The translations under genes and the position numbers were made by a program. A stretch of 64,000 bases of DNA. It comes from Prosopocoilus inquinatus. Lineage: Eukaryota > Arthropoda > Insecta > Coleoptera > Lucanidae. Positions 42,687-52,967 of the stretch are shown in pieces (within the stretch, counting starts at the first letter, position 1; every line of letters begins with the position of its first letter). The notes beneath the pieces were generated by a model that had not been told where the DNA came from, ran no database searches, and worked only from the letters and a program-made list of their open reading frames with translations. The DNA is taken from positions 18,873,001 to 18,937,000 of the forward strand of contig CM069877.1 in assembly GCA_036172665.1 (NCBI GenBank). Reading direction: 5' to 3'.

Positions 42687-43920
42687 ATGTCCATTATTCA
42701 TTAAGGTCACTAAATCAACACACTTACATGTTCAGGTAATACCATGACATTCCCAATCTGAGATTATTGTGTAAGAAAGATAACACATTCATATGTTGCA
42801 AGACCAACAAGGAAATCAACACTTCTAGGGAATTATGTTTACTATGATGGTAGCAGTTTACGGCTAACTGTCTAGTCAAAAATGTATTAGGTTATGTTAT
42901 TTTCCGCAGCCATAGTAAAATGCCATTTGTGAAACATCACTTTGATTAAGCTTTAGACTGTTTTTTTGTCCCTAGACGAGATTATTGTGCGACAAGGATA
43001 GATAGAAAAAATCACCAATGTCGCTACCTGAACAAGATGCATGTTGATTTAGAATCTTATTGTTCATAGGTCCTTGTTCAGATGTTGCTAGAGCTAATTA
43101 CACATACAATACAGGTTTTTTTTTAGTCCTCATCCGTGCATCAATGCATACTATTCATTCAGGGCTATTCTATGACATAGATGTGCATATCAGTTGATAA
43201 GGTCTTCAATAATTGAAGAGAACTTGACAAGATTTCATAGTAATTCAAGTCGATTGCCGACTGCCAATTGAAGAGAGATGTATATTAACTCGATATCATA
43301 CTTGATAAGGGTTGCAAGTTGTTACTTATCAAGTCCATATCAATGCTACAGAATAGACCCCATTGTCTTTGTGTTGCGTAACTATGACAAATGCCAACAA
43401 AACAAGTTCTTAGAATAATTAACGCATTAAACAGTTTGAAATTAATTCTGGAAAATTCATGGCTGTGATCTTGATCTGTGACCTTAGGCACAAAATATAC
43501 CTAATGATAACGAAAAACTTATTAGGCATTTATACAGCTTGATTAACCTAGGCCGACATTCATAGTCAGTTCTTACATTTAAGAAAGTCCTAAGCATTGT
43601 CTTGTAGTTTCACAGACAGATTTTAAGAAAGACTTGTCTAAGTAGTTGCTTAAAGTCTAAAGTTACATTTCACAGTCATCATTTAAGAGCTTCTTAAGTC
43701 ATATCCATTGTTCTCGACGGAATTAAATAACAAAATTCTTTCTAACAACAAACAAGTTAAATGTCTATTGCAAAATACCTCTCAGTGATATGTTTCAAAA
43801 ACGAGAGATGTCTCTGAGATCAAGAAGAGAAGATTCACAATCTAGGCGGAGTTTATCAAAACTGACTACTTAAGATGGGTTTATACAGTCACTAACAACT
43901 AAAAATTAATTAAATTAATT
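42687..43920. other. METTL4 intron, no element delimited
   Basis: No exon seen. Around 43555-43720 several TTTAAGAAAGTCCTAAG and ACTTGTCTAAGTAG motifs suggest a decayed palindromic MITE, but I could not define its ends. Confidence 0.35.
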
Positions 43921-44884
43921 TTTTATGAGAAATTCGAATATGGCATCCCCTTTTCAATAATTTTCAAGATGGCGGAGAAACACCTGGCAGCTTCATTTTT
44001 TCTTATGGACGCCATCTTGGATTTTAACATTTTGAGATTAAGCTTTTTTGGCAAAAATCAAATTTCATTTTTTGTTAAGAGTGCTTTGGAAAAACAAAAC
44101 GTTCTTTTATTGTGAACAAGAGTTTGACCGTTTGATCTTATTTCAAGTCTTGTCATTTACGTTTGCACTAGTTTTATCGCGATAATTCCTTTTTCAAGTA
44201 AAGAACAAAGAAATATGATACAAATTTCCTACACTTCATATCCAAATGCCCTTAAGACTGCAGCAAAATATTTGCAGCGTTATCCAGAGCGGCATCAATC
44301 TGGTTAGAGGTATTTTTTATGCTTGGGCGAATATGGTTCGTTTAAAGGATGTAGACGAAAATATGGACCAATGAATATGAGCAAGAAATTTTGGAAGAGG
44401 TAAAAATTTTACATGATTACAAATGCTAAAATCCGTCTGTCTCCTCAAGAGAAGTTTCAGCCCAACTGAATTTGCCATTATAATCTATTCTTATTATGTA
44501 TTTCGGGGATGCCATAATCGAATTCTCAATAAAAAAAAGTGTCTGCGAATATATTTTGGTTAGAAACCTCTGGTACGAATAGTTTAGCACAAACGTAAAT
44601 GACAAGACTTGAAATAAGATCAAACGGTCAAACTCTTGTTCACAATAAAAGAACGTTTTGTTTTTCCAAAGCCCTCTTCACAAAATATGAAATTTGATTT
44701 TTGGCAAAAATGTGATATTGGACCACCAAGTGTGATACATCGTTGTAAAGAGGAAAAAAAACCTAATCTCAAAATGTTAAAATCCAAGATGGCGTCCATA
44801 AGAAAAAATGAAGTTGCCAGGTGTTTCTCCTCCATATTGAAAATTATTGAAAAGGGGACGCCATATTCGAATTCCTCATAAAAA
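43921..44884. repeat. About 0.96-kb foldback element in the METTL4 intron
   Basis: Left arm 43921-44175 and right arm about 44590-44884 are reverse complements with small indels. They share TTCAATAATTTTCAA, AGATGGCGTCCATAAG-type, GAACGTTTTGTTTTTCCAAA and CAAGACTTGAAATAAGATC blocks. Small open frames in it are mirror-image artefacts. Confidence 0.8.
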
Positions 44885-45130
44885 AAGTGTCTGAATAATG
44901 TCTTGGTTAGAAATGCCTAGTACAATTAGTTTATCGTGACAAAATTAAAAACGAAAATCAGAATTTTTTTTTTTTGCGATATTTTCCAAACTGTTGAACA
45001 TATTTCAAATTTCTTTTCAGATTATTATTCAGCACGAAAATGCGCAACTTTGCCCTAAGTTAACCAACTTCGTATCTCTTAAGATAAGCGAGATCCTCAT
45101 AGTGGCATTCGAAAAATGGACAGCCTGTAT

Positions 45131-47077
45131 TCCGGGTGTCCAGGGAGATTCAGGCAACCCATTCATTAGAAGTTTACGGACTTCCTCTTTGAATTTCTAT
45201 TTCATATTTTGCGGTTATAAGTTAGCGATAATGATCTATTAAAATATAATATTTCCAACTTTCGGACACTTCCGCTTGTACCGGAAGTTGCTGTCAACTT
45301 TCTTATTTTAAATAGAATACCCCATTTTTTATTACATTTCTGAAATCTTCATGAAATTCTAAAAAGATTTTGTGTAACATGTGATACAAGAAAAATTAGC
45401 CGTTTTAGAGATATTTCCATTGTTTAAAAAAAGTTCAAAGTTGCAGTACCTTGTTTATGATGATGCCATCTTTGTGTAACAAAAGCCATAATTTCAATTT
45501 TTGGCCTGTAGTAGGGTATGCTCATAAGCTTTCAGGTCATATCTAATTTTACACAAAATCGTTTACGGGCTGGTTCAAAAGTAACTTCTATTCGAACTGA
45601 TTTCAACTGTCGAAAAGTCATGTTTTTTAAATAGAACACCCGTTATTTTTTTATACTATAAGAATCAGAATTAAATGTTCTTTCGAACTGATTTCAACTG
45701 TCGAAAAGTCATGTTTTTTAAATAGAACACCCAGTATTTTTTTATACTATAAGAATCGGAATTAAATGTTCTTTCGAACTTTATTATCATTCCCTATACC
45801 CATCTCTTACCTTTCTCTTCCTATTCATGATTTTCTCTTTGACACATCAATTTTTTCACTTTTCAGTATTATTCCTGAATGGTGTGCTATGAAAATTTAA
45901 CAAACTCAGGTTTTTTAAATTAATTTCTGACTAAATTTCAATTTCATTTTAAAAACCGACAAATAATATTTAAATACACATCTATCATCTGAACTTTTTG
46001 TTTACATATGCCGCATGTATTAGAATTCATGGTATGACTATTTACACATTTACAAGGAGAAATTTACACTTACAATACAAAATTTTATGAAAACTAATAA
46101 ATAAATCAAAAATATTAAAAATAATACACAAATTGTTGGTCATAATATTGGCTCTAAGTTGTCCTCGGCTATTATTTATTAGTAATAACGTTCTACTGTA
46201 TTCAAGTAATAACGCATTTTCCTCGATATAACAACTTTTTTTTATTAACTTCTTGAATTGTCGATTTTTTTATCATTAAATATCTTTAATATGTCTGTGT
46301 TTGATTATTCATTTTTTTGGTTCTTCGTAGCGATTAAATTGTTTTTTTTTTTTTAATTTCTACTAGACGGATGATTTCAAAATTATAATTTCTCTAGTTT
46401 TCATAGCCCACTATTTAAAAATAATACCGAAAAATGGAAAAAAATTACGTGTTAAAAAGAAATCATCGATAACGAGTGAACTATAAGAGATAGGTATAGG
46501 GAATGCTAATACAGGACGAAAGAATATTTAATCCTGAGTCACACGGTATAAAAATATACTAGGCGTTCCATTTAAAAAACATGACTTTTCGACAGTTGAA
46601 ATTAGTTCGAATAGAAGTTACTTTTCAACCAGCCTGTAAGTAATCAAGTGCAAAACAAGACATGATCTGAAAGAATGTTACTGTAGCCTACTACAGGCCA
46701 AAAATGGGCATCATGGTTTTTGTTGCACAAAGATGGCAGTATCATAACCAAGGTTATGCAAGTCTGAGTTATTAAAAAAAAAATTAAAATATCTCGGAAA
46801 CGGTTAACTTTTCTTGTATGATATGTTGCACAAAATATTTTTAGATTTTTATAAAGATTTCAAAAATGCATTCAAAATTGGGGTAATCCATTTAAAATAA
46901 GAAAATTGACAGGAACTTCCGATATAAGCGGAAGTGTGCGAAATTTGAAAATATTATATTTTGATAGATCCATATCGTTAACTTATAACTGCAAAATATG
47001 AAACAGAAATTCAAAGGAGAAGTCCGTAAACTTTTAATGAAAGGGTTGCCTGAATCTCCCTGTATAAAATGCCTCAA
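45131..47077. repeat. 1.95-kb diverged inverted repeat
   Basis: Left arm starts CCGGGTGTCCAGGGAGATTC; the right arm ends CCTGAATCTCCCTGTATA. Shared inner blocks: AGTTTACGGACTTCCTC, GGTTATAAGTTAGCG, CTTCCGCTTGTACCGGAAG. A deeper pair of AAAAGTCATGTTTTTTAAAT blocks lies at about 45615 and 46570. Lies within the METTL4 intron. Confidence 0.75.
45591..45773 (+). repeat. 91-bp tandem duplication
   Basis: Two near-identical units beginning TTCGAACTGATTTCAACTG at 45591 and 45682, each with GAACACCC and TATTTTTTTATACTATAAG. A local duplication inside the left arm of the 45131-47077 repeat. Confidence 0.8.
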
Positions 47078-47588
47078 GCCATAACTGCTTTCTTTATAGA
47101 CTAATTTTAAAAAAACAAAAAGCAAATGAGATGAGACTAAAAACACTCTAAAATGTGGTCAATTCATTATTTTTTTAGTTATCTTCCTGGTCAAACGACT
47201 GTCAACTTTTATTTTTTAAATAGATCTGTATATTTTTCATTATTGTATCGAGTAGAGCTACTTTTTCTAAATTCAATGATGTTCAACACTTTGGCTGAGT
47301 TGCACCGACCTTGATTAACGTTAACACAGATTAACTAATTTGAGTTAGCGACTTTTCAGTTGCACCGACCTTAATTTGCCCTAATCTATGATTAACAAAC
47401 TTGAGTTAGTTGATTCGGCAATTAACGACCTGCTATTTCAGCCTCAATTAACGTTAACACAGATTAACTAATCTGAATTAGAGACTTTCGAGTTGCACCG
47501 ATCGTAGTTTGTCCTAATCACAATTAGTAAATCTGAATTAGTTAATTCGGCATTATTGTTTGATTAGAGTGTTTAACACGAGATAAAC

Positions 47589-47602
47589 GGATATATTATA
47601 AA
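47589..47602 (+). repeat. Left target-site duplication of the 307-bp insert
   Basis: GGATATATTATAAA (14 bp), repeated at 47910-47923. Removing insert and duplicate restores the arm that pairs with 50280-50345. Confidence 0.8.
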
Positions 47603-47909
47603 AATTTTGTGCAAATCGTTTTTGATTGCAGTGAAAACCTCGAGCAGCCTCTGGACAGCTGTTTCAGCCCTGCTTGGGGCTTCTTCAGCAGAGACGTAGC
47701 TCGACATTCCCACTGCAGACCAAAAACGACTTGCCCAATTTATTCGCAATTGCGATGTAAGAATGATGAACAGATAAAATAGCGACACTTTGACATCAAG
47801 CATGGCCGCCTTGCATGGGGGACTTATTAGGAGCAAATCCCGCTTCAATTTGTCTATCCTACTGCAATGTGAGGTCAAAAAGCGATAGTAAGATGTCGCT
47901 ATTTTATCT
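47603..47909 (-). mobile_element. 307-bp ribozyme-bearing insertion with 14-bp target duplication
   Basis: Left part: a long imperfect hairpin (47610-47733) whose tip is a hammerhead-like motif. Right part: sequence shared with repeats at 48200, 48640 and 52310 (ATTCGCAATTGCGATGTAA, CAAGCATGGCCGCCTTGCAT, AAAAAGCGATAGTAAGATG). No open frame of note. The long duplication suggests reverse-transcription-type integration rather than cut-and-paste. Confidence 0.7.
47649..47693 (-). ncRNA. Hammerhead ribozyme-like motif with canonical GUC site
   Basis: On the minus strand: stem I CTCTG/CAGAG, CTGAAGA core, stem II AGCCC/GGGCT with a CAAGCA loop, GAAA, self-complementary stem III ACAGCTGT, cleavage triplet GTC. 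All core positions fit the consensus, including a paired base at the foot of stem II. Stem I continues, with mismatches, through GTCGAGC and GCTCGAG out to about 47610 and 47733. This is the best ribozyme candidate in the window by base pairing. Confidence 0.82.
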
Positions 47910-48104
47910 GGATATATTATAAATTTCTGAAGCGTACAGGAGCGTAAATCATGCATTATTCTGAACGATTATAATCGAAAATGTATTAAAAATGAATAAT
48001 AAATTATTATTATATTGGAACAAGCAGCGGTGGTTTGTTTAACACGAAGAAATTAATAGTTGAACTAACATAATTTGAAAACAATACGAATTTCTCTTTA
48101 AAAT

Positions 48105-48370
48105 CTCGAGCAGCCTCTGTACAGCTGTTTCAGCCCTGTTTGAGGCTTCAATCGAAAACGAATTGCAACTTTTTTTTTTTAATTTTCATTATGCTTTGAC
48201 AGCAAGCATGGCCGCCTTGCATGGGGGACTTATTAGGAGCAAATCCGCCTCAATTTGTCCATCCTACTGCAATGCCAGGTCAAAAAGCGATCGTAGGATG
48301 GCGCTGTTTTATCTGTTCATCACTATTACATCGCAATTGCGACAAATCCGTAAGAATCTCTTTCTTCAGA
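48105..48370. repeat. Truncated relative of the 307-bp ribozyme insert
   Basis: Holds CTCGAGCAGCCTCTGTACAG and the minus-strand GAAACAGCTGTACAG half of the ribozyme, but the CTGAAGA box is lost (similarity breaks at GGCTTC). After a T-rich tract it has the shared CAAGCATGGCCGCC to TTTTATCTG segment, then TACATCGCAATTGCGA. Not expected to cleave. Confidence 0.65.
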
Positions 48371-48639
48371 AGAAGACATAATTTGTATGTTCCAGTACAT
48401 CCCAATACGTTAGTAAACGCTTTTGGCCGAGTTGCTGACTGACATAAGATGACTGACAGCTGAAATTTATGCATTAATTTGTGTTAGTTAATCCGTGATT
48501 AAAATATAATTCATGTTAAAACAAATGCTGTTGCACCGACGTATATTTAACTTGAATTAGTTGATTTCAGATTAAGGTGAAACGTCATTAGTATAGATGA
48601 CGTGTCACGAGTAAGTATGACGTTACTGTTACGATGAAC

Positions 48640-48780
48640 AGATAAAATAGCGCTTACTATCGCTTTTTGACCTGACATTGCAGTAGGATAGACAAATTGA
48701 AGCGGGATTTGCTCCTAATAAGTCCCCCATGCAAGACGGCCATGCTTGCTGTCAAAGCATACTGTTATGGTTTGTCCTTA
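48640..48780 (-). repeat. CAAGCATGGCCGCC repeat, inverted copy
   Basis: Reverse orientation of the block seen at 47772-47911 and 48201-48312: AACAGATAAAATAGCG, TTTTTGACCTGACATTGC, GAAGCGGGATTTGCTCC, GGCCATGCTTGCTG. No ribozyme part. Confidence 0.65.
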
Positions 48781-49065
48781 TCCAGTCCGTTTTATCCGAT
48801 AGTCAATTTATATACAACTCACTTGCGGCTTTTCTTTTAAAAAGGGAACGTTAAACCAACTTCGTTAATTTAAATTAAATTCATAACAGCAGTTAACTCT
48901 TGTTCGATGAATTATAATATTGTTTATTATTAGTATTAATGTAATTAACTAATGTAAACTTAAATATATATAAAAATGTACCGTCAATGTTTAGAATTAA
49001 AAAAAATATTAGTTCTGGCTTAATTAAAACAGCATTTTGTAGCTGAAGTAAGAACTTTATTGACC

Positions 49066-49077
49066 GTTAAAAACTAT
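49066..49077 (+). repeat. Left target-site duplication of the 87-bp Penelope miniature
   Basis: GTTAAAAACTAT (12 bp), repeated at 49165-49176. Confidence 0.8.
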
Positions 49078-49164
49078 AATTGAAGTTTGTTCTTGTCCGA
49101 TGAAAATAGTAAGTACAAAGTTTTTCTGTCCGGTTTGAGATTAAAAAAAAAAAACTTTGTACTT
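49078..49164. mobile_element. 87-bp inverted Penelope miniature
   Basis: The left part (to about 49115) is the Penelope terminal extension in minus orientation (TTGAAGTTTGTTCTTGTCCG then ATGAAAATAGTAAGTA). The right part is the plus-orientation end (CTGTCCGGTTTGAGATT, then a poly-A stretch) finishing ACTT, exactly where the right outer pLTR of the big composite also stops. Short inverted ends AAGTACAAAGTTTTT and AAAAACTTTGTACTT flank the join. Everything between, including RT and ribozyme, is missing. Flanked by a 12-bp duplication. Confidence 0.8.
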
Positions 49165-49441
49165 GTTAAAAACTATCGTGAAATTTATAGGGTAAAACTT
49201 GCCTAATTTGTACTAACGCTTAAATTGTGTCTCCACAATTTTTGATAAGGGTGAGAAGCATCTCTATCCCTAGAAACTATAAATGACAATGAACTATATG
49301 GTTTAAGCTAACCATGGTATTGTGATATGCCCTCCAGTTTTCATAATGATTTAGTTTCAGTTTTGGTTAAGATAAAGAATAAGTTTTTAGTTAAGAGTAT
49401 AATTTCATAAAGTTCTTGCTCTTTGGTAATTAATTAAATGA

Positions 49442-49553
49442 TGTGAAAAATAAAAGACTTTAGAAACAAGCTGAAAATATCTTGACGTATCCTAAACTGA
49501 TTGTTTGCTTTTGATAAAGCTGCTTGTTTCTAAAGTCTTTTATTTTTCACATA
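49442..49553. repeat. 112-bp foldback MITE
   Basis: Perfect arms of about 31 bp: ATGTGAAAAATAAAAGACTT to AACAAGC on the left, mirrored at 49523-49553. Loop of about 50 bp, no coding. Confidence 0.75.
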
Positions 49554-49699
49554 AGTTCTGTTAATTCACTTCTCCGCATTTATTTTTGTTGGTTGTTGAA
49601 TGCTTGACCGGTTTATAAGTTGAATGCCGAAAGAGTTACAAACATCTGTAAGTCGGTCGCAGTCGCCACAAGTAATATTAGTAACTAGCCAACCGCCTC

Positions 49700-50036
49700 C
49701 TCAAAGGAATGGCTTTCTCGAATTACTTGATCGCATTAGAATGAAAATACATGATTTATAACTTTGAAAAAAAAAACAAAATAATTTCGTTGTCGTGGAA
49801 ACAAAAATTGCCAAGTCACACGTATTCGGACTCACAATGACCTGTATATTCTAAATATGTAAAATGTAAAAGCCGTTCCAATTAGAATAAGAAAGTTGAT
49901 TCAATTTTCGGTGAAACCGGAAGTCGTACGGTGGCCAGTGCTACGTCAGAAAATTATTATTTAATTTATTTGTTCCAAATTTTATGTAAAGAATTAAAAT
50001 TCAAGAAGAGTGAACATATAGCACGGACACTCTGTA
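49700..50036 (+). repeat. Half copy of the 3808-4890 foldback
   Basis: Diverged match to the right arm of that element (about 4540-4890): GATCGCATTAGAA, GGAAACAAAAATTG, GTATTCGGACTC, GAAACCGGAAGT, ending GCACGGACACTCTGTA. Confidence 0.7.
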
Positions 50037-50994
50037 TTGTGTACTGGATATGAGATTATTAGAATTTTTTTCTTGTTTTGAACTACACTATTATCTGCCA
50101 AACAACACTGTATATTTTATGAATTTACGTAATTTTTTAATTTTTAAAGAGAAATTTGTATTGTATTCAAATTATGTTAGTTCAACTAATAATTTCTTCG
50201 TGTTAAACAAACCACCGCTGCTTGTTCCAATATAATAATAATTTATTATTCATTTTTAATACATTTTCGGTCGTAATCGTTCAGAAGAATTCGTGATTAA
50301 CGCCCTTGTATGCTTCAGAAATTTATAATAAATCCTTTTAACTCGTGTTAGACACGCTAATCGAACAATAATCACGAATTAACTAATTCAGATTTACTAA
50401 TTAAGATTAGGACAAACTACGGTCGGTGCAACTCGAAAGTCTCTAATTCAGATTAGTTAATCTGTGTTAACGTTAATTGAGGCTGAAATTGCAGGTCGTT
50501 ACCATGGTCGTTACTTGCTGAATCAACTAACTCAAGTTTGTTAATCATAGATTATTTGGGAAATTAAGGTCGGTGCAACTGAAAAGTCGCTAACTCAGAT
50601 TAGTTAATCTGTGTTAACGTTAATCAAGGTTGGTGCAACTCAGCCTTTAAGATGCGTTACAAATTTTTAAAAGAAGTGGTGCAAGAAATGCTGGATATTT
50701 TTGAAATCAATACATTAGAGCAGTATTTCTCAGCCTTTTGTAGAGCAAGGAATTCTAGAGTATTTATATTTTTTTAAAGGACCTCCTTAGCACTAAAATA
50801 TGAGATAATTAATGTTTCATCAAAATATCGACATTATGCTATTTTTATGACAATTTTTTTTGCGGTGCAATTTCGTTTTCGTAGAAACTGACGCAAATGA
50901 CACATCTGAGTACAAACTTGATATAAACGGACTAGATAAATGGCCAATCGTAATGCTAAACGTCACAGTTTCGATACCGTGTTAGTGACGTTGC

Positions 50995-51125
50995 AAATCA
51001 AGTATTTCAAATTAAAAATACGTCGGTGCAACAGCGTTTGTTTTAACACGAATTAAATTTTAATCACAGATTAACTAATATGGATTAAGGCATTTAATTT
51101 CAGATGTCGGTGCAACTTAGCCTTT
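50995..51125. repeat. Solo GTTGCACCGAC-type MITE
   Basis: About 130 bp between ACGTCGGTGCAAC and GTCGGTGCAACTTAGCC, with TAATCACAGATTAACTAAT inside. Pairs with 48478-48560 in opposite orientation. Confidence 0.6.
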
Positions 51126-52000
51126 AAGTTTTGACCAGCAAATATGGCAAATGTAAGTTGCTATAAGGAAAAAATTGAAAATCGAACTTTAAAAGAGTGT
51201 AAACTATTTTTTCTAAGAAAAATGACATACTTGCATTAAAAATAAAAAATTATGACAGACGCCTATTAAAAAGTTGACAGTCGTTTAACTATGAGGATAA
51301 TTTAAAAAAAAATCTCAAAAAGTTCATACTTTAGGTTGAATTGAACTAAACTGACGTCTGTCAAACATGTATTTGTACAAAATATCTAGGATAGTGTAAA
51401 ACACTGTAAAACACAAAATTTATGCGCCAACTAAAAATGGAACAATATATCTTGTCCTAGAAATTGTTCAATTTCTAGGCTAGTTTCTAGGGTAGTGTAA
51501 AGCGACCTACAGGAAACTTTTCTGTGTGCTTGTAACTTTTGGTATTTATTACCGTTTAACCACAAAATAAGACAATCTAATTAGCTCCAGCAATTCTTAT
51601 TGAAAACAGAATTTAATTTGTTGCCTTTTAGGTGTTTAATTTATTTTAAGTTATTCATTAGTAAACTAAAAGGCATTTTTTTTCTGTGTACATACTCTGC
51701 TGAATTAAAATTCTAAATTAATAAATTTGCAAAAAAGGCACTATAGGCATTTAGATTTTTCTATTTTCCGATTAAACCGTAACAGATAGCAAAGTTTGCA
51801 AAGACACATAAAATGTTACTAATGAATATCTCTTTCGGAAAATAAATTAGTTATACGCCTAGAAGGCACTAGACCATACTCGTTTTCAATAAGTAACTCT
51901 GCAGCCATTTAGATTTTCTTATTTTGTGCCTAAATAGTAAAGTTATCTTCCTAACCTCAAAAAAAGTTATAGTAAGATATATGTGTGTTATGTTTTTCAC
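51126..52000. other. METTL4 intron, featureless
   Basis: AT-rich sequence with no exon, RNA gene or clean repeat boundary. A direct repeat of GTTTCTAGGGTAGTGTAAA-like motifs occurs near 51390 and 51485. Confidence 0.35.
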
Positions 52001-52005
52001 GAATC

Positions 52006-52967
52006 CGGGACACTTGCGCCGCGCACATTTGCGCCACCGACACATTTGCGCCCGTCTAAGAAAAGGTGTTCAATAACGGCACAGGTAAAGATTTAAAATT
52101 GAACATTTGCGCCTCCGTTCTGGGAAACTATTTATTTCTTACATAGACGAAAATTTATTTGCAAACTTCTTATTTCGTGAAGAAATTTATCTGAAATCTT
52201 ATTTCTTGCAAATCAAAAATAATCATATGTATCAATTGTGTGGCACTTTGCTGTGATATCATTTATTGGTTATTATTGCGCTCCCAAGTTTTGTCCTCAC
52301 TTTTTATCCACTGCAAACCAAAATGACTTGTCCAAGTATATTCGCAATTGCGATGTAATAGTAATGAATAGCTTAAACAGCGACATCCTACCATCGCTTT
52401 TTGACCTGACATTGCATTAGGATGACAAATTGAAGCTAGGGGACTGCATAATAAGTCATCCCATAAAAGGCGACCATGTTTGCTGCCAAAGCATAAGTTT
52501 TAAAAAAATTGTTGCAAATCATTTTTTTTTCTTCAAAAATTTATTTATATTAGGTTTATAATTTGAAAGGCATTGCTGTTAATTTAAATAATTTTTTAAA
52601 AGTAAATACCTTTCCAGCTTTCAATAAATTCCAAGAAAGACTTATGCATCTTCTTATTAATAAATAGCATGTTGAATAAAATTTACTAAAACACAAGACA
52701 AAAGTCTATTAATTTAGAAATACAACATATTAGTCCAGAAGAACAATAATAATGATTTGAAGATCTACAAATAAGCAATTGCGTATTGTATTATGCGCAA
52801 TTAAAAATGATGGAAATAATTTAATTTAAAATTTGCAGAAATATAATTTACCAAGTGGTCGAAAATTTCGAAGAATATTATTAATACTGAGGCGGCGGTG
52901 CAAATTTAAAATTACTAATGACTGACCGTTCCCCGTAAATTTAACCCAAGCGGCGCAAATGTTCCGA
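52006..52967. mobile_element. Element with GGCGCAAATGT termini
   Basis: Left end CCGGGACACTTGCGCCGC; right end GCGGCGCAAATGTTCCGAC is its imperfect complement. Near the left end the unit CACATTTGCGCC is repeated. The interior holds a diverged minus-strand copy (52310-52495) of the CAAGCATGGCCGCC repeat. No transposase frame. Confidence 0.55.

Larger units (their letters stand above)
47293..50645. repeat. 3.35-kb foldback with GTTGCACCGAC subrepeats
   Basis: Outer ends GGCTGAGTTGCACC and GGTGCAACTCAGCC. Each arm contains several GTTGCACCGAC units and TTAACGTTAACACAGATTAA blocks (47293-47570 against 50340-50645). Inner arms 47960-48105 and 50145-50280 also pair. The left arm is split by the 307-bp insert at 47603. 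Other insertions lie in the middle (48105-48370, 48640-48780, 49078-49164, 49442-49553, 49700-50036). Related solo pieces occur at 48478-48600 and 50995-51125. Confidence 0.72.
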
